Assembly (NCBI RefSeq): GCF_004307995.1
Contig: NZ_SIRE01000012.1
Coordinates: forward strand, 1 to 64,000
Source: Paenibacillus thalictri
Lineage (GTDB): Bacteria; Bacillota; Bacilli; Paenibacillales; NBRC-103111
DNA length: 64,000 nt
Reading direction: 5' to 3'
The notes beneath the pieces were generated by a model. That model had not been told where the DNA came from. It ran no database searches and saw only the letters and a list, made by a program, of their open reading frames with translations. Positions 8,958-17,081 of this stretch are shown one piece after another. The translations under genes and the position numbers were made by a program. Position 1 is the first letter of the stretch; every line of letters starts with the position of its first letter.

Positions 8958-9631
8958 ACAGCTTCTCTCCTGCACAGCTCATTCAGCTCCTCAATATGGA
9001 CCCGTCGCGGATATAACCCCGCCAGATGCAAATCATGCGTCACTGTCAGCAGCGTCAGCTTCTCCGTGCTGCAAATCTCCAGCAGCAGCGACATAATATC
9101 TCCTGCCGTCTCCCAATCCAGGCTGCCTGTCGGCTCATCGGCCAAAATCAGCGGCGGCCTGCCGATCAGCGCCCGGACGATCGCCGCCCGCTGCTGCTGC
9201 CCGCGAGAAAGCTGCGACGGCAGATGATCGGCCCGGTCCTTCAGCCCGACCCGTTCGAACCAGTCGTCAAGCTGCTCGCGGGTTTGCCGCTTGCTCCATT
9301 TGCGGGGGGCAACCAACTCGACGTTCTGCCTTGCCGTCAAAGAAGAAATCAGGTGAAAATCCTGAAAAATATAGCCGACCTTCTGCGCGCGGTAGCGGTC
9401 CCGCTTCGCTTCCGAATACAGGTGGAGCGCCTCGCCGTCCACGATGATTTCCCCGCTGTCGGGGGCCATTACCCCTCCGAGCAAATGCAGCAGCGTGCTT
9501 TTCCCGCTCCCGCTCGGACCGGTCAGCGCGATACGTTCTCCCGCTTCCACACGCCAATGCCGCACATGCAATATCGGCAGGTTCATTTCCCCCACCTTAA
9601 AATGCTTGCGGATATCTTTCAGTTCGATCAC
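8954..9631 (-). CDS. ABC transporter ATP-binding protein (LolD/MacB type)
   Basis: The 225-residue ATPase has Walker A GPSGSGKST, Q-loop YIFQDFHL, signature SRGQQQR (an SRGQQ variant of LSGGQ), Walker B LILADEPTGSLD and the switch His in TVTHDL. The spacing and LDWETA extension after the D-loop place it with the MacB/LolD group that powers FtsX-type permeases. It starts with GTG after TTGGAGGGGCTGTC and is first in the operon with the permease (4-base overlap) and lipoprotein. Confidence 0.93.
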   Translation of the reverse strand: MIELKDIRKHFKVGEMNLPILHVRHWRVEAGERIALTGPSGSGKSTLLHLLGGVMAPDSGEIIVDGEALHLYSEAKRDRYRAQKVGYIFQDFHLISSLTARQNVELVAPRKWSKRQTREQLDDWFERVGLKDRADHLPSQLSRGQQQRAAIVRALIGRPPLILADEPTGSLDWETAGDIMSLLLEICSTEKLTLLTVTHDLHLAGLYPRRVHIEELNELCRREAV

Positions 9632-9755
9632 GACAGCCCCTCCAATTACGGCAAAATAGATCCCGCTTCAAATAAACCATTCACGGAAAAAAGCAGACAG
9701 AGGTCGTTCCCCTGTCCACTTTACCCTTGCTATACGAGCTGCTTGCGAGCAGCGG

Positions 9756-11498
9756 TTAGTTTTTCACGATACGTTCATTTACTGCGTCCCACATATAGCT
9801 TTTGCCGATCAAGTGGTTGTAAACTTCAAGCGGCAGGTACAACTTGCCGTTGTCCATATTGCCCGTCCATTCCGTTGCGGCGCCATTTTCCGTAATCGTT
9901 CCTTTTTCCACGTTCACAGACAATGTCTTGCCATCTTTGGACAACGTTACGCTTTTGGAAGCTTCGTCCCAGCCCACGGCGATGCCGAATTCTTCAGCAA
10001 GCGATCTGGCCGGGTAGGATACTTTGTTGTCGCGGCCGATTTTGAACATCGGGTACACATATTTGTTTTGCAGCTCTTGGCTTGCGGCATTGAGGTCGGC
10101 TCCGATGATTTTCGCACCGCTCTTGGCAATGTCCGTGTTGTCTACATCGCCTTTGACCAGGCTGGCAATCGGACCGTATGCCCATACGCCTACATCAACG
10201 CCGGTGTGTCCATGACCTGTCCAGCCAACCGCCAAACGTTGCGATACCACTGCGTTATATCCGCCGGCACGGCCATAAGACGATCCGTCGCCTTTCAGAA
10301 TCAGCGCAGCTTCCTCTTCGGTCAAATCGGTAAATCCGATATTATCGGCAACGATTTTACGGATTTCGTCGGTGTTTTGCGCTTTTTTCAACATTTCGTC
10401 CAAGTATTCGTAGGAATGTTTTTGCTTGTCAAACAGGTCAACGTTCAGTTCGTATACGTTGTTAATACCGAGCGTCAAACCGCCTGTCTCATGGTCGGCA
10501 GTAACAACAACCGATGTATTTCCGTCTTTTTTAGCAAAATCAACTACCGTTTTGAACGTTTGGTCCATTTCCAGCATTTCCTGGATGTTTGCCGGCAAAT
10601 CGTTGGCATGCCCGGCATGGTCGATACGGCCGGCTTCAATCATCAGCACAAAGCCGTTTTTGTTTTGCGAAAGGATATCGATCGCTTTTTGCGCCATTTG
10701 CGGCAGGCTTGGCGTGTTTTCGCCGCGGTCCAGCACGTAAGGAATTTCATTGTCGGCAAAAATGCCCAGCGCATTGCCGGCGTTTGCCGGGATGGCTTCC
10801 AAGCCTTTTTTATCAAACGCGGTCTTGAAGCCTTTGGCTTCATAATCCGGAATAATGTTTTTGTCTGTACGTTTGCCTTTTTCATCTTTGGTCACAAAGT
10901 TAACTTTGCCGCCGCCAAAAAACACGTTTACGCCGCTTGCCAAATACTGGCTGGCAATCGCGTTTTGGTTGCTGCGCTGACGCACATGAGATGCCCATAC
11001 CGCAGGTGTAGCGCCTGTAATGTTGTCCGTAGTGACCAGACCTGCTGCTTTGCCTTGCTTCATAGCCGCTTCAATCACGGAACCAAATGGCTTGGCCACG
11101 TCGCCGTTGGAAACGCTGATCGCGTTATTGTACGTTTTGTTACCTGTCGAAAACGCCGTTCCCGCTGCAGCCGAGTCCGTTACCGCGCCGGATTCGGTTG
11201 TATAAGGGCTTGGCTGGGAGTATGTAGTCGCCTTGCCGACGTAATAACCGTTGTCCATTTCCAAACGGTCTTTGCCGAGGAACCGTTTGGAATAATAACG
11301 GGCAGCCGTTACTTCAGCCGGTCCCATGCCGTCGCCGATCATCACTATCAAGTTCTTCGACGGTGCTGCGGACGTTTCGGATGCTGCCGCCGTTGTCGTT
11401 GCTGTCGTGTCTGCGGCAAAAGCCGCGCCGGAGACGCCCATGAGCAGCAGGGAAGCCGTCAGACCGGAACCGATCCATTGTTGTAATCCTTTTTTCAA
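9756..11498 (-). CDS. Secreted alkaline phosphatase with C-terminal stalk domain
   Basis: After a Sec signal peptide (MKKGLQQWIGSGLTASLLLMGVSGAAFA) comes a full alkaline phosphatase core: MIGDGMGPAEV (metal Asp), TDSAAAGTAFSTG (nucleophile Ser with following Ala-Gly-Thr-Ala), EAGRIDHAGH (metal ligands), VTADHETGG and WTGHGHTG. It hydrolyses phosphomonoesters outside the cell, usually for phosphate scavenging. The last about 95 residues (SYPARSLAEEFGIAVGWDEASKSV, LYLPLEVYNHLIG) are a copper-amine-oxidase N-terminal-like stalk domain, an addition absent from Bacillus PhoA/PhoB. I start at TTG 11498, which follows GGAGGGACTAGT; the upstream TTG at 11513 lies within that ribosome site. Pho-box repeats were not clear upstream. 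Confidence 0.92.
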   Translation of the reverse strand: MKKGLQQWIGSGLTASLLLMGVSGAAFAADTTATTTAAASETSAAPSKNLIVMIGDGMGPAEVTAARYYSKRFLGKDRLEMDNGYYVGKATTYSQPSPYTTESGAVTDSAAAGTAFSTGNKTYNNAISVSNGDVAKPFGSVIEAAMKQGKAAGLVTTDNITGATPAVWASHVRQRSNQNAIASQYLASGVNVFFGGGKVNFVTKDEKGKRTDKNIIPDYEAKGFKTAFDKKGLEAIPANAGNALGIFADNEIPYVLDRGENTPSLPQMAQKAIDILSQNKNGFVLMIEAGRIDHAGHANDLPANIQEMLEMDQTFKTVVDFAKKDGNTSVVVTADHETGGLTLGINNVYELNVDLFDKQKHSYEYLDEMLKKAQNTDEIRKIVADNIGFTDLTEEEAALILKGDGSSYGRAGGYNAVVSQRLAVGWTGHGHTGVDVGVWAYGPIASLVKGDVDNTDIAKSGAKIIGADLNAASQELQNKYVYPMFKIGRDNKVSYPARSLAEEFGIAVGWDEASKSVTLSKDGKTLSVNVEKGTITENGAATEWTGNMDNGKLYLPLEVYNHLIGKSYMWDAVNERIVKN

Positions 11499-11655
11499 AA
11501 CTAGTCCCTCCAAACATAAATTTCAAGATGATTTTATCGTAAAGGGAGAGCATAAACGCTGCATTATCGATTCATACAAGCTATGTAAAAAAAATGACGA
11601 AACGTTAACGGCGTGTTATGGCCGCAATAAGTTTTTGTAAAGATGAACAAAAAAA

Positions 11656-11689
11656 CCGGGCGATCTGAGGTTGGCCCTCACATCGCCCG
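11656..11689 (-). terminator. Rho-independent terminator of the binding-protein gene
   Basis: CGGGCGATCTGAGG pairs with CCTCACATCGCCCG (one mismatch) around a TTGG loop; on the minus strand it is followed by seven T. It lies 21 bases after the stop of the NMT1/ThiY-like gene. Confidence 0.85.
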
Positions 11690-11710
11690 TTTCATGTACC
11701 TTGTGGCAGT

Positions 11711-12790
11711 TTATTTCGGCGGGTTTTTCAAATTTAAGAATTTGGTCGTAAACATCTGCGTTACATCTTGCTTTTGTTTGATGATGTTCAGTTCAAGCAG
11801 CTGCGATTGCAGCGTTTCCCAGCGTTCCTTGGACATGTACCCCATTCCGTAAGTCACCGCGTCGCCCGTCATCACACTGTCCTTTTGCACGCTTGCTTCA
11901 TTGTTCAAATTTTCCACCGGCAAATCCGGATTGTATTGGTTGATGAGCGGATTGACCGTTTGGAAGTTCTCGTTGTAATACTCCCAGCCCTTCTGGCTTG
12001 CTTTCACGACCGCATCGACAATTTCCGGGTGCTCCTTGATATATTTCTCGGTTGTAAACAGGATGTTGCAATAATTGGCATACCCTGAATCGGCCACTTT
12101 CAGGAACGATACGTCGACCCCTTGCTTTTTCAACACAAACGGCTCATTGGACACATACCCTTGATTGAGCGAGCCTTTATCGGCGATAAACCCGCTAAGC
12201 GAACCGCTGTAATTGATTTGATCGACATTGAGCTTATATTTGTTCTTAATGAACTCCCAGTACATCGCTCCGGCCCCTACAAACACCTTTTTCCCGTTCA
12301 TATCCTCAAACTTCGTAATGTTGTTTTCTTTATGAAACAGGAATACGCGTGGTTCCTTTTGAAACGTCGTCATCAACCCGACAACCGGAAGCCCCTGCTC
12401 TCTGGCTTTTAATACGTCGTCCGCATAGGTAATGCCGAAGTCCGCTTTCCCCGATGTAACGATCTGCAAAGCGGAGATTCCGGGACCGCCAGGCTGAATT
12501 GTCATATCGATTCCGCTATCCTTATAATAATTTTGCTGCAATGCGGCAAACAAACCACCATCATTCCCCTTAGCAAACCATGCCGTAATCAGCTTGATCG
12601 GCACCTGCTCTTTCGGGGCGGCAGCTTTGGCCGGTTGCGCTTGAGCTTCCGTTTTGGCCGGAGCCGCCGCCGTCGGCTCATTTTTAGTTTCCTTGACACC
12701 GCATCCGAAGACCATGAGGCTTACAGCAATAACCAACAAAATGACCGCCGTTGGCCTTACCTTTTTACCATTTGTAATATTAAATAACAT
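11711..12790 (-). CDS. ABC transporter substrate-binding lipoprotein (NMT1/ThiY/SsuA-like)
   Basis: The precursor has a lipoprotein signal (VILLVIAVSLMVFGCGVK) and an Ala/Pro/Gln linker. The mature domain has the SsuA/ThiY/NMT1 fold pattern: LITAWFAKGNDGGLFAALQQNYYKDSGIDMTIQPGG, then FGITYADDVLKAREQGLPVVGLMT, and MNGKKVFVGAGAMYWEF. Family members bind thiamin precursors, sulfonates, nitrate or bicarbonate; the aromatic and substrate residues cannot be told by eye. I start at ATG 12790 with AAGGAGTGGAGTT upstream rather than the longer frame to 12829. No permease or ATPase gene is adjacent, so it is an orphan that must pair with a distant transporter. Substrate unknown. Confidence 0.85.
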   Translation of the reverse strand: MLFNITNGKKVRPTAVILLVIAVSLMVFGCGVKETKNEPTAAAPAKTEAQAQPAKAAAPKEQVPIKLITAWFAKGNDGGLFAALQQNYYKDSGIDMTIQPGGPGISALQIVTSGKADFGITYADDVLKAREQGLPVVGLMTTFQKEPRVFLFHKENNITKFEDMNGKKVFVGAGAMYWEFIKNKYKLNVDQINYSGSLSGFIADKGSLNQGYVSNEPFVLKKQGVDVSFLKVADSGYANYCNILFTTEKYIKEHPEIVDAVVKASQKGWEYYNENFQTVNPLINQYNPDLPVENLNNEASVQKDSVMTGDAVTYGMGYMSKERWETLQSQLLELNIIKQKQDVTQMFTTKFLNLKNPPK

Positions 12791-13063
12791 AACTCCACTC
12801 CTTTTTATCTCTATTTTTTGTATTTTCAAAACAATTATATAATTACAATGATTAAATGTAAATAATTATAACAAATATATTACATAAATATAGCTATAAT
12901 GATTTATATGCATTTGAATTGCTTATTTTACGTTATATTACCTTACATTTAATATGTGGAAATTTGGCCATATTTCCTTTCATTTTGTGTGATTTTCATC
13001 ACTATACCCAATAAGGAATTAGTGTTATATTTTACCTGAGAACAAAGAGGGAGGCGTTTTATC

Positions 13064-13669
13064 ATGAATTCTAATCTTAATCAAGGTGGTCTTTACGGCA
13101 GGGAAATCCTTATTCCCGAGAACCCGGTTTCGCGTTTTTTGTTTGTCAGCACCCGTTCGGCCTGGATTTGGTTAATCATCCGTATTTATGTAGGTTATGA
13201 ATGGCTGTCAGCCGGCTGGGGGAAACTCCATTCGGATACATGGACGGGGGCCAAAGCAGGAACTGCAATCCAAGGTTTCGTCAAAGGGGCCTTGACCAAA
13301 AGCTCCGGCGATCACGCCGATGTAGCGGGATGGTACGCCAGCTTTCTGCAGAATGCCGTATTGCCTAATGCCAAGGCATTTTCCTATGTTGTAGCTTATG
13401 GGGAAGTATTGGTCGGTTTAGGGTTGATATTGGGCCTGCTCACCGGTATCGCGGCTTTCTTCGGTTCCATCATGAACGTCAGCTACTTGTTTGCCGGAAC
13501 GGTCAGCACCAATCCGCTGCTGCTGGTACTCGCCACATGGCTTGTGCTGGCTTGGAAAGTAGCAGGCTGGTACGGTCTGGACCGCTGGGCACTGCCTAAG
13601 CTCGGGACTCCATGGCAGCATCATCCCCGTCAAGGCGGCAGCAAAGAGCAACCTCCCATCGGTGGCTAA
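13064..13669 (+). CDS. DoxX-family membrane protein
   Basis: The 201-residue protein has about four membrane helices and the DoxX pattern: SAWIWLIIRIYVGYEWLSAGWGKL in helix 1, AFSYVVAYGEVLVGLGLILGLLTGIAAFFGSIMNVSYLFAG in helices 2-3, and a conserved AWKVAGWYGLDRW near the end. Some DoxX/DoxD proteins are subunits of thiosulfate:quinone oxidoreductase; others are redox-stress membrane proteins. A thiosulfate importer is encoded about 5 kb away, but no direct link is visible. The start follows GAGGGAGGCG. Single-gene unit ending at the hairpin at 13742-13787. Confidence 0.85.
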   Translation: MNSNLNQGGLYGREILIPENPVSRFLFVSTRSAWIWLIIRIYVGYEWLSAGWGKLHSDTWTGAKAGTAIQGFVKGALTKSSGDHADVAGWYASFLQNAVLPNAKAFSYVVAYGEVLVGLGLILGLLTGIAAFFGSIMNVSYLFAGTVSTNPLLLVLATWLVLAWKVAGWYGLDRWALPKLGTPWQHHPRQGGSKEQPPIGG

Positions 13670-13741
13670 AGAACTTAAAGAAAACCTCCGTTCAAGTTCA
13701 TGCGCGGATAAGCAACAGGGGGTTAGCATAGTTGTCATACG

Positions 13742-13787
13742 AAAAGGAAGAAGCCACGGACCGCATTGTCCCTGGCTTCTTCCTTTT
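13742..13787. terminator. Bidirectional terminator
   Basis: AAAAGGAAGAAGCCA and TGGCTTCTTCCTTTT form a perfect 15-bp stem around a 16-base loop. It sits between the convergent DoxX and HTH genes and can serve both. Confidence 0.85.
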
Positions 13788-13802
13788 GAAGCGATAACTC
13801 CG

Positions 13803-14144
13803 CTATTCCCGCCGTACCCAGAAGGCAATGCCTTGCTCTGCCGTATTCAGCAAAAATTCGGCTGCGGCCACATCCACGACGGCAAGCCGTTTCAATCTCG
13901 CCGCCAGCTCATCGATCCGCAATTCAACCGGCGCTTCGTACATGGTATCGGGAAGACCGGCATCCGCCGCCTCCAGCAGTTCATTTTCCAGCTTGTGCAG
14001 CACTTCAAGTTGAATCGTTTGGGTCCTGCCTGTCTCCAGATTACTTAAATAAACCGGGGAAACCCCCAGCTCCCGGGCGAACTCATTCAGTCCGATCCCC
14101 TTATGCTGCCGGATGCGCTGCAGCTGTCTTCCGATTACATTCAT
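13803..14144 (-). CDS. XRE-family (Cro/CI-type) transcriptional regulator
   Basis: The 113-residue protein begins with a typical HTH_3 domain: IGRQLQRIRQHKGIGLNEFARELGVSPVYLSNLETGRTQTIQLEVLHKL (residues 4-55). The C-terminal 55 residues (PVELRIDELAARLKRLAVVDVAAAEFLLNTAEQGIAFWVRRE) are helical with no recognised domain, perhaps for dimerisation. Single-gene unit, targets unknown. The ribosome site is weak (GAGTGGTGAGCATAA). Confidence 0.85.
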   Translation of the reverse strand: MNVIGRQLQRIRQHKGIGLNEFARELGVSPVYLSNLETGRTQTIQLEVLHKLENELLEAADAGLPDTMYEAPVELRIDELAARLKRLAVVDVAAAEFLLNTAEQGIAFWVRRE

Positions 14145-14276
14145 TTATGCTCACCACTCCACTGCCGGCCGCCTGCCGGATCACTTTACCATCAAGTATC
14201 GCCTGATTCCAAGCGGCATATTCCTTCATACACAGGCAAAAGCATCGGCATACAATTCATGCCGATGCTCTATACG

Positions 14277-15272
14277 TTACCGGAACAAACCTTCCGCCGC
14301 GCGTACAAGACGTTCCTTGGTTACATTGGGCGAATCGGAACCGACGTCGATTTTTATCGTTCCTGATGTTGCAGGCTGGATCCAAAGCAAGTTTGCAAAC
14401 TGTCCGGTCTCGCTGAAAAGAAACGAATCGTTTTTTTGGTAGTGGGCTTTCAACCCGTGTAACGGCACTTCCTCATACCGGATCGAATCGGGAACAGTCA
14501 CTTTCTCGGTTATTTCCTCTGCCGCGGCAGCCTGCATGGTGACAAAAATCCGCTCTCCCTCCGCATTCCTATACGTCGCCGTATATGCCTCTACCGGCAC
14601 ATCCGATGTCGGAAGTTGATGCCAGACGACGCTGCGTCCCGTCTCCTTCGCTTCTTGCCTTAACGGTCCCAGCTGTGCCACTCCCTCTGTGCTCATTACC
14701 CCGCCGTAAGCGTATCCTTCCTTGCCCTCTTGAAATTGAAACCCGTCTCCTAACCGTTGGGACGGCGCAAGTGACAATCCTTCTCCCGCCTTCCACATAC
14801 TGGACCATACCTCCCAGTCCGTGATCGGCGCCATGTTGCTGACAACTAGCAATGGCATCTCACGGTATAGCGGATTCGCTTCTTTCTCCAGCTCTGCAAA
14901 ATAAACAACCGCCGTTTCCCCGGCCGCCAGCTCCGATTTCACTTGCTTTAAGCTTGATCGGATTTGCTCAGCCGTAATATGCTGCAAAGCAAAATCGTTT
15001 CCTCCTGTCCGGTGCTCAATCCGCCACGAACCGCTCTTGTCGATAAAAAGCAGCTTTCCACCGGCATAAGCGAAACCGGACAATAACACAAATACAACAA
15101 CGGCCACAAGCGCATTACGGAACAGAATCCTGCTCACGGGCCGAACGGCCTTCCGGCTCCCAGCCGTTTCTTGGCGGAAACGTTCTAATACCCTCGTATC
15201 CAAAGAAGATGGGCTCACTAACCTCTGCGCTTGCATCCCATACTCCTGCCTTAACTTTTGTTCAATGGACAT
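14277..15272 (-). CDS. Probable anti-sigma factor of the adjacent ECF sigma factor
   Basis: The protein (about 331 residues) has a short cytoplasmic N-terminus with helical content (SIEQKLRQEYGMQAQRL), one membrane helix (LFRNALVAVVVFVLLSGFAYAGGKLLF) and a large extracytoplasmic domain. This is the topology of membrane anti-sigma factors that hold an ECF sigma until a signal arrives. It overlaps the sigma gene by 11 bases, with GGGAGGAAGCGAC just before ATG 15272. No zinc-binding HxxxCxxC motif is visible, so it is not a ZAS-type anti-sigma. The role is inferred mainly from gene order and topology. Confidence 0.75.
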   Translation of the reverse strand: MSIEQKLRQEYGMQAQRLVSPSSLDTRVLERFRQETAGSRKAVRPVSRILFRNALVAVVVFVLLSGFAYAGGKLLFIDKSGSWRIEHRTGGNDFALQHITAEQIRSSLKQVKSELAAGETAVVYFAELEKEANPLYREMPLLVVSNMAPITDWEVWSSMWKAGEGLSLAPSQRLGDGFQFQEGKEGYAYGGVMSTEGVAQLGPLRQEAKETGRSVVWHQLPTSDVPVEAYTATYRNAEGERIFVTMQAAAAEEITEKVTVPDSIRYEEVPLHGLKAHYQKNDSFLFSETGQFANLLWIQPATSGTIKIDVGSDSPNVTKERLVRAAEGLFR

Positions 15273-15843
15273 ATGTCGCTTCCTCCCTTGTTTCGCCGCC
15301 GCTCGGAATGATGTGCCCGCGAAGTTTCTTAAGCGCAAGCCGGTGCCTCGATTTGGCCGTACTTACCGGCACATGAAGCAGCTGAGCAATCTGTTCCAGC
15401 GAATAGTCATGATAATATCTCAGAACAATGACCTCTTTCAGCTTCTGTGACAAGCTTTCCACGTAAGGAAGAATATCCAGCCGTTCACCGGCGGCTTCCG
15501 GGTACAACTCTGCCGCTGCTTGCCGGCTGCCGCCGGTTAGCAGCTTCATTTTTTCCAGCAGCCGGAAGCTTCGCCACGCTTTGCGCTTCCAACTTCTCAC
15601 CTGGCGAATAATAAGCCCGGTAAACCAAGGCCGGAACGGCTGTTCCGGGTTGTACTTTGCGGCATTCCGATACAGCTCCATGTACACCTCGCTTAAAATA
15701 TCTCCCGCTTCCTGTTTGTGCGGGGTCAGAAAATAAATCATCCGGTAAGCGTCGTCTCGGGTAACTTCATATACACGGTTAAACGCTTCTTCATCTCCTT
15801 GGCTCATCCGGATCAGCCAACGGTGCAATACCTCTTCCTTCAT
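15262..15843 (-). CDS. ECF-type RNA polymerase sigma factor
   Basis: About 193 residues with region 2 (GDEEAFNRVYEVTRDDAYRMIYFLTPHKQEAGDILSEVYMELY with the core-binding and -10 recognising residues) and region 4 (LSQKLKEVIVLRYYHDYSLEQIAQLLHVPVSTAKSRHRLALKKL) with its HTH. Regions 1 and 3 are absent, so it is group 4. I start at ATG 15843, which follows GGGAGGCCTGCTG; the ATG at 15858 overlaps that site. It is coupled to the downstream membrane protein, its likely antagonist. The regulon is unknown. Confidence 0.92.
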   Translation of the reverse strand: MKEEVLHRWLIRMSQGDEEAFNRVYEVTRDDAYRMIYFLTPHKQEAGDILSEVYMELYRNAAKYNPEQPFRPWFTGLIIRQVRSWKRKAWRSFRLLEKMKLLTGGSRQAAAELYPEAAGERLDILPYVESLSQKLKEVIVLRYYHDYSLEQIAQLLHVPVSTAKSRHRLALKKLRGHIIPSGGETREEATYVH

Positions 15844-15874
15844 CAGCAGGCCTCCCATCAGGATTTACATTATG

Positions 15875-15905
15875 TATTGGCTCTTAACCCGCCAAAAGGT
15901 TCACT
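15875..15905 (-). promoter_or_regulatory. Possible autoregulatory ECF promoter
   Basis: On the minus strand about 50 bases before the sigma start lies TGAACCTTTTGG, resembling the AAC-containing -35 of ECF promoters in Firmicutes. A convincing -10 at 16-17 bases could not be fixed. ECF genes often autoregulate, but this is a weak call. Confidence 0.3.
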
Positions 15906-15910
15906 ATCGC

Positions 15911-15937
15911 AAAAAAACCTTCTGCAATGCAGAAGGT
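15911..15937 (-). terminator. Terminator of the HTH-deformylase operon
   Basis: ACCTTCTGCAATGCAGAAGGT is a near-perfect hairpin that on the minus strand is followed by seven T, 57 bases after the deformylase stop. Confidence 0.8.
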
Positions 15938-15993
15938 AGAAGGTGTTACTCTTTCTCGTACCAGGCTAACTTTCTCAAAAGCACTCCATAACG

Positions 15994-16512
15994 TCAGCCG
16001 TTTTGACGCGACAAGCGCACGACCTCATGGAGACTGATCCGCTCGTTTGTTTTTTCGTGAAACAGCCATTTGCTTTTCATATGATCGACAAACAGCACCC
16101 CGTTAAGATGATCGACTTCATGCTGGATGCAGCGCGCAAGAAACCCCTCGCCTTCCAGAATAAATGTCTCTCCTTTGCGGTTTTGGCTGCTGATCTTCAC
16201 GACATTGGCCCGCTCCACCTCACCGGCGAAGCCGGGAAACGATAGACACGCCTCCGCTCCGGTCTGCTTACCGCTCATCTCCAGTATTTGCGGATTAATG
16301 AATTCGATCAATCCGTCCCCGCAGTCCATTACAATCAACTGTCTCAAAACGCCAACCTGCGGCGCGGCCAAGCCGGCCCGCCCGTCGGACGCATACAGCG
16401 TTTCGGCCATGTCATCGAGCAGCCGCGTAATCTTCGGCGTGATGTCATCCACCCGCTTTGCTTGCTTGCGAAGAATCGAGTCGCCAAACGGCAATATTTG
16501 CCTAACTGTCAT
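15994..16512 (-). CDS. def: Peptide deformylase
   Basis: This 172-residue enzyme removes the formyl group from the initiator methionine of new proteins using a bound ferrous or other divalent metal. All three motifs are present: GLAAPQVG at 47-54, EACLS at 87-91 (usual EGCLS, Gly to Ala; Cys89 is a metal ligand) and HEVDH at 131-135 (two His ligands and catalytic Glu132). It lies four bases after the stop of a small HTH gene, so the two are co-transcribed, which is unusual for def genes (commonly beside fmt). That placement suggests a second, regulated deformylase rather than the housekeeping copy; this is inference. Confidence 0.93.
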   Translation of the reverse strand: MTVRQILPFGDSILRKQAKRVDDITPKITRLLDDMAETLYASDGRAGLAAPQVGVLRQLIVMDCGDGLIEFINPQILEMSGKQTGAEACLSFPGFAGEVERANVVKISSQNRKGETFILEGEGFLARCIQHEVDHLNGVLFVDHMKSKWLFHEKTNERISLHEVVRLSRQNG

Positions 16513-16515
16513 CGA

Positions 16516-16758
16516 TTAAGCTCCCTTCGCCTGCTTGGGAGGCGTATGCACCCACAGGTCGCTTGGCGAACATTCCAGCGCCGTGCATAACGCGTCCAGC
16601 GTATCCGCCTTCATCTGCTTCGGCTGATCTTTCAGCAGCATGCTGATCGAAGGCGCCGATAAGCTGTAATTCGCCTTCTCCAGCAGCAGCCTGGCGAGCG
16701 CCGCCCCCGACCACACCCCCCGGTCGGCCATCACTTTACGCAGCATCCACTCCAACAT
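16516..16758 (-). CDS. Small HTH (XRE-like) regulator co-transcribed with deformylase
   Basis: The 80-residue protein is almost only a lambda-repressor-like HTH: RGVWSGAALARLLLEKANYSLSAPSISMLLKDQPKQMKADTLDALCTALECSPSDLWVHTP. The start has AAAAGGAGCGATAGGC upstream. A near-perfect palindrome with an additional half-site lies 33-75 bases upstream, so autoregulation is likely. The downstream partner is a peptide deformylase. Its signal is not known. Confidence 0.88.
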   Translation of the reverse strand: MLEWMLRKVMADRGVWSGAALARLLLEKANYSLSAPSISMLLKDQPKQMKADTLDALCTALECSPSDLWVHTPPKQAKGA

Positions 16759-16791
16759 GCCTATCGCTCCTTTTCAGATTATCACGAGTGA

Positions 16792-16833
16792 AATATTAGG
16801 TATTACCTAATATTTTTAGTTAATACCTAATAT
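16792..16833 (-). promoter_or_regulatory. Operator of the HTH-def operon (palindrome plus half-site)
   Basis: At 16792-16814 arms AATATTAGGTA and TACCTAATATT flank a single central base, a perfect 11-bp dyad. The half-site TACCTAATAT recurs at 16824-16833, exactly 20 bp from the first (16804-16813), placing the sites on the same DNA face. Position before a small HTH gene suggests it is that protein's binding site. Confidence 0.75.
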
Positions 16834-17081
16834 ACGCGAAGTGAAGACGAAATGCTACCCTATTTTACTTATTTGATATGTGAACAACATGTTATTTACG
16901 GACACGCTACATCCTGGACAGCATCAGCACGACCGGTTTAAAGTAAATTGCAACAAAATTCCCTTTTTTGTGCGTGGATTCTAAAAATTATTCGCCACCA
17001 TACGACAAAAGCAAGAAACCTTTCCCGGTTTCATACGTTTAAGTATGTATAGCTTCTACTGTAAAAAGAGGTGCTCAAAAT
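16834..17081. other. Intergenic region between divergent units
   Basis: The remainder of the 323-base gap between the HTH gene and the stalk protein. It holds no open frame with a ribosome site other than the stalk gene's AAGAGGTGC at its right end. No hairpin or clear promoter was recognised. Confidence 0.3.

Noticed and set aside
9813..11486. 557-codon plus-strand open frame
   Set aside because: Antisense to the alkaline phosphatase, whose active-site motifs are all intact.
11530..11640. Possible Pho box upstream of the alkaline phosphatase
   Set aside because: TTAACG and TACATA words occur but not as four properly spaced repeats, so no PhoP site is claimed.
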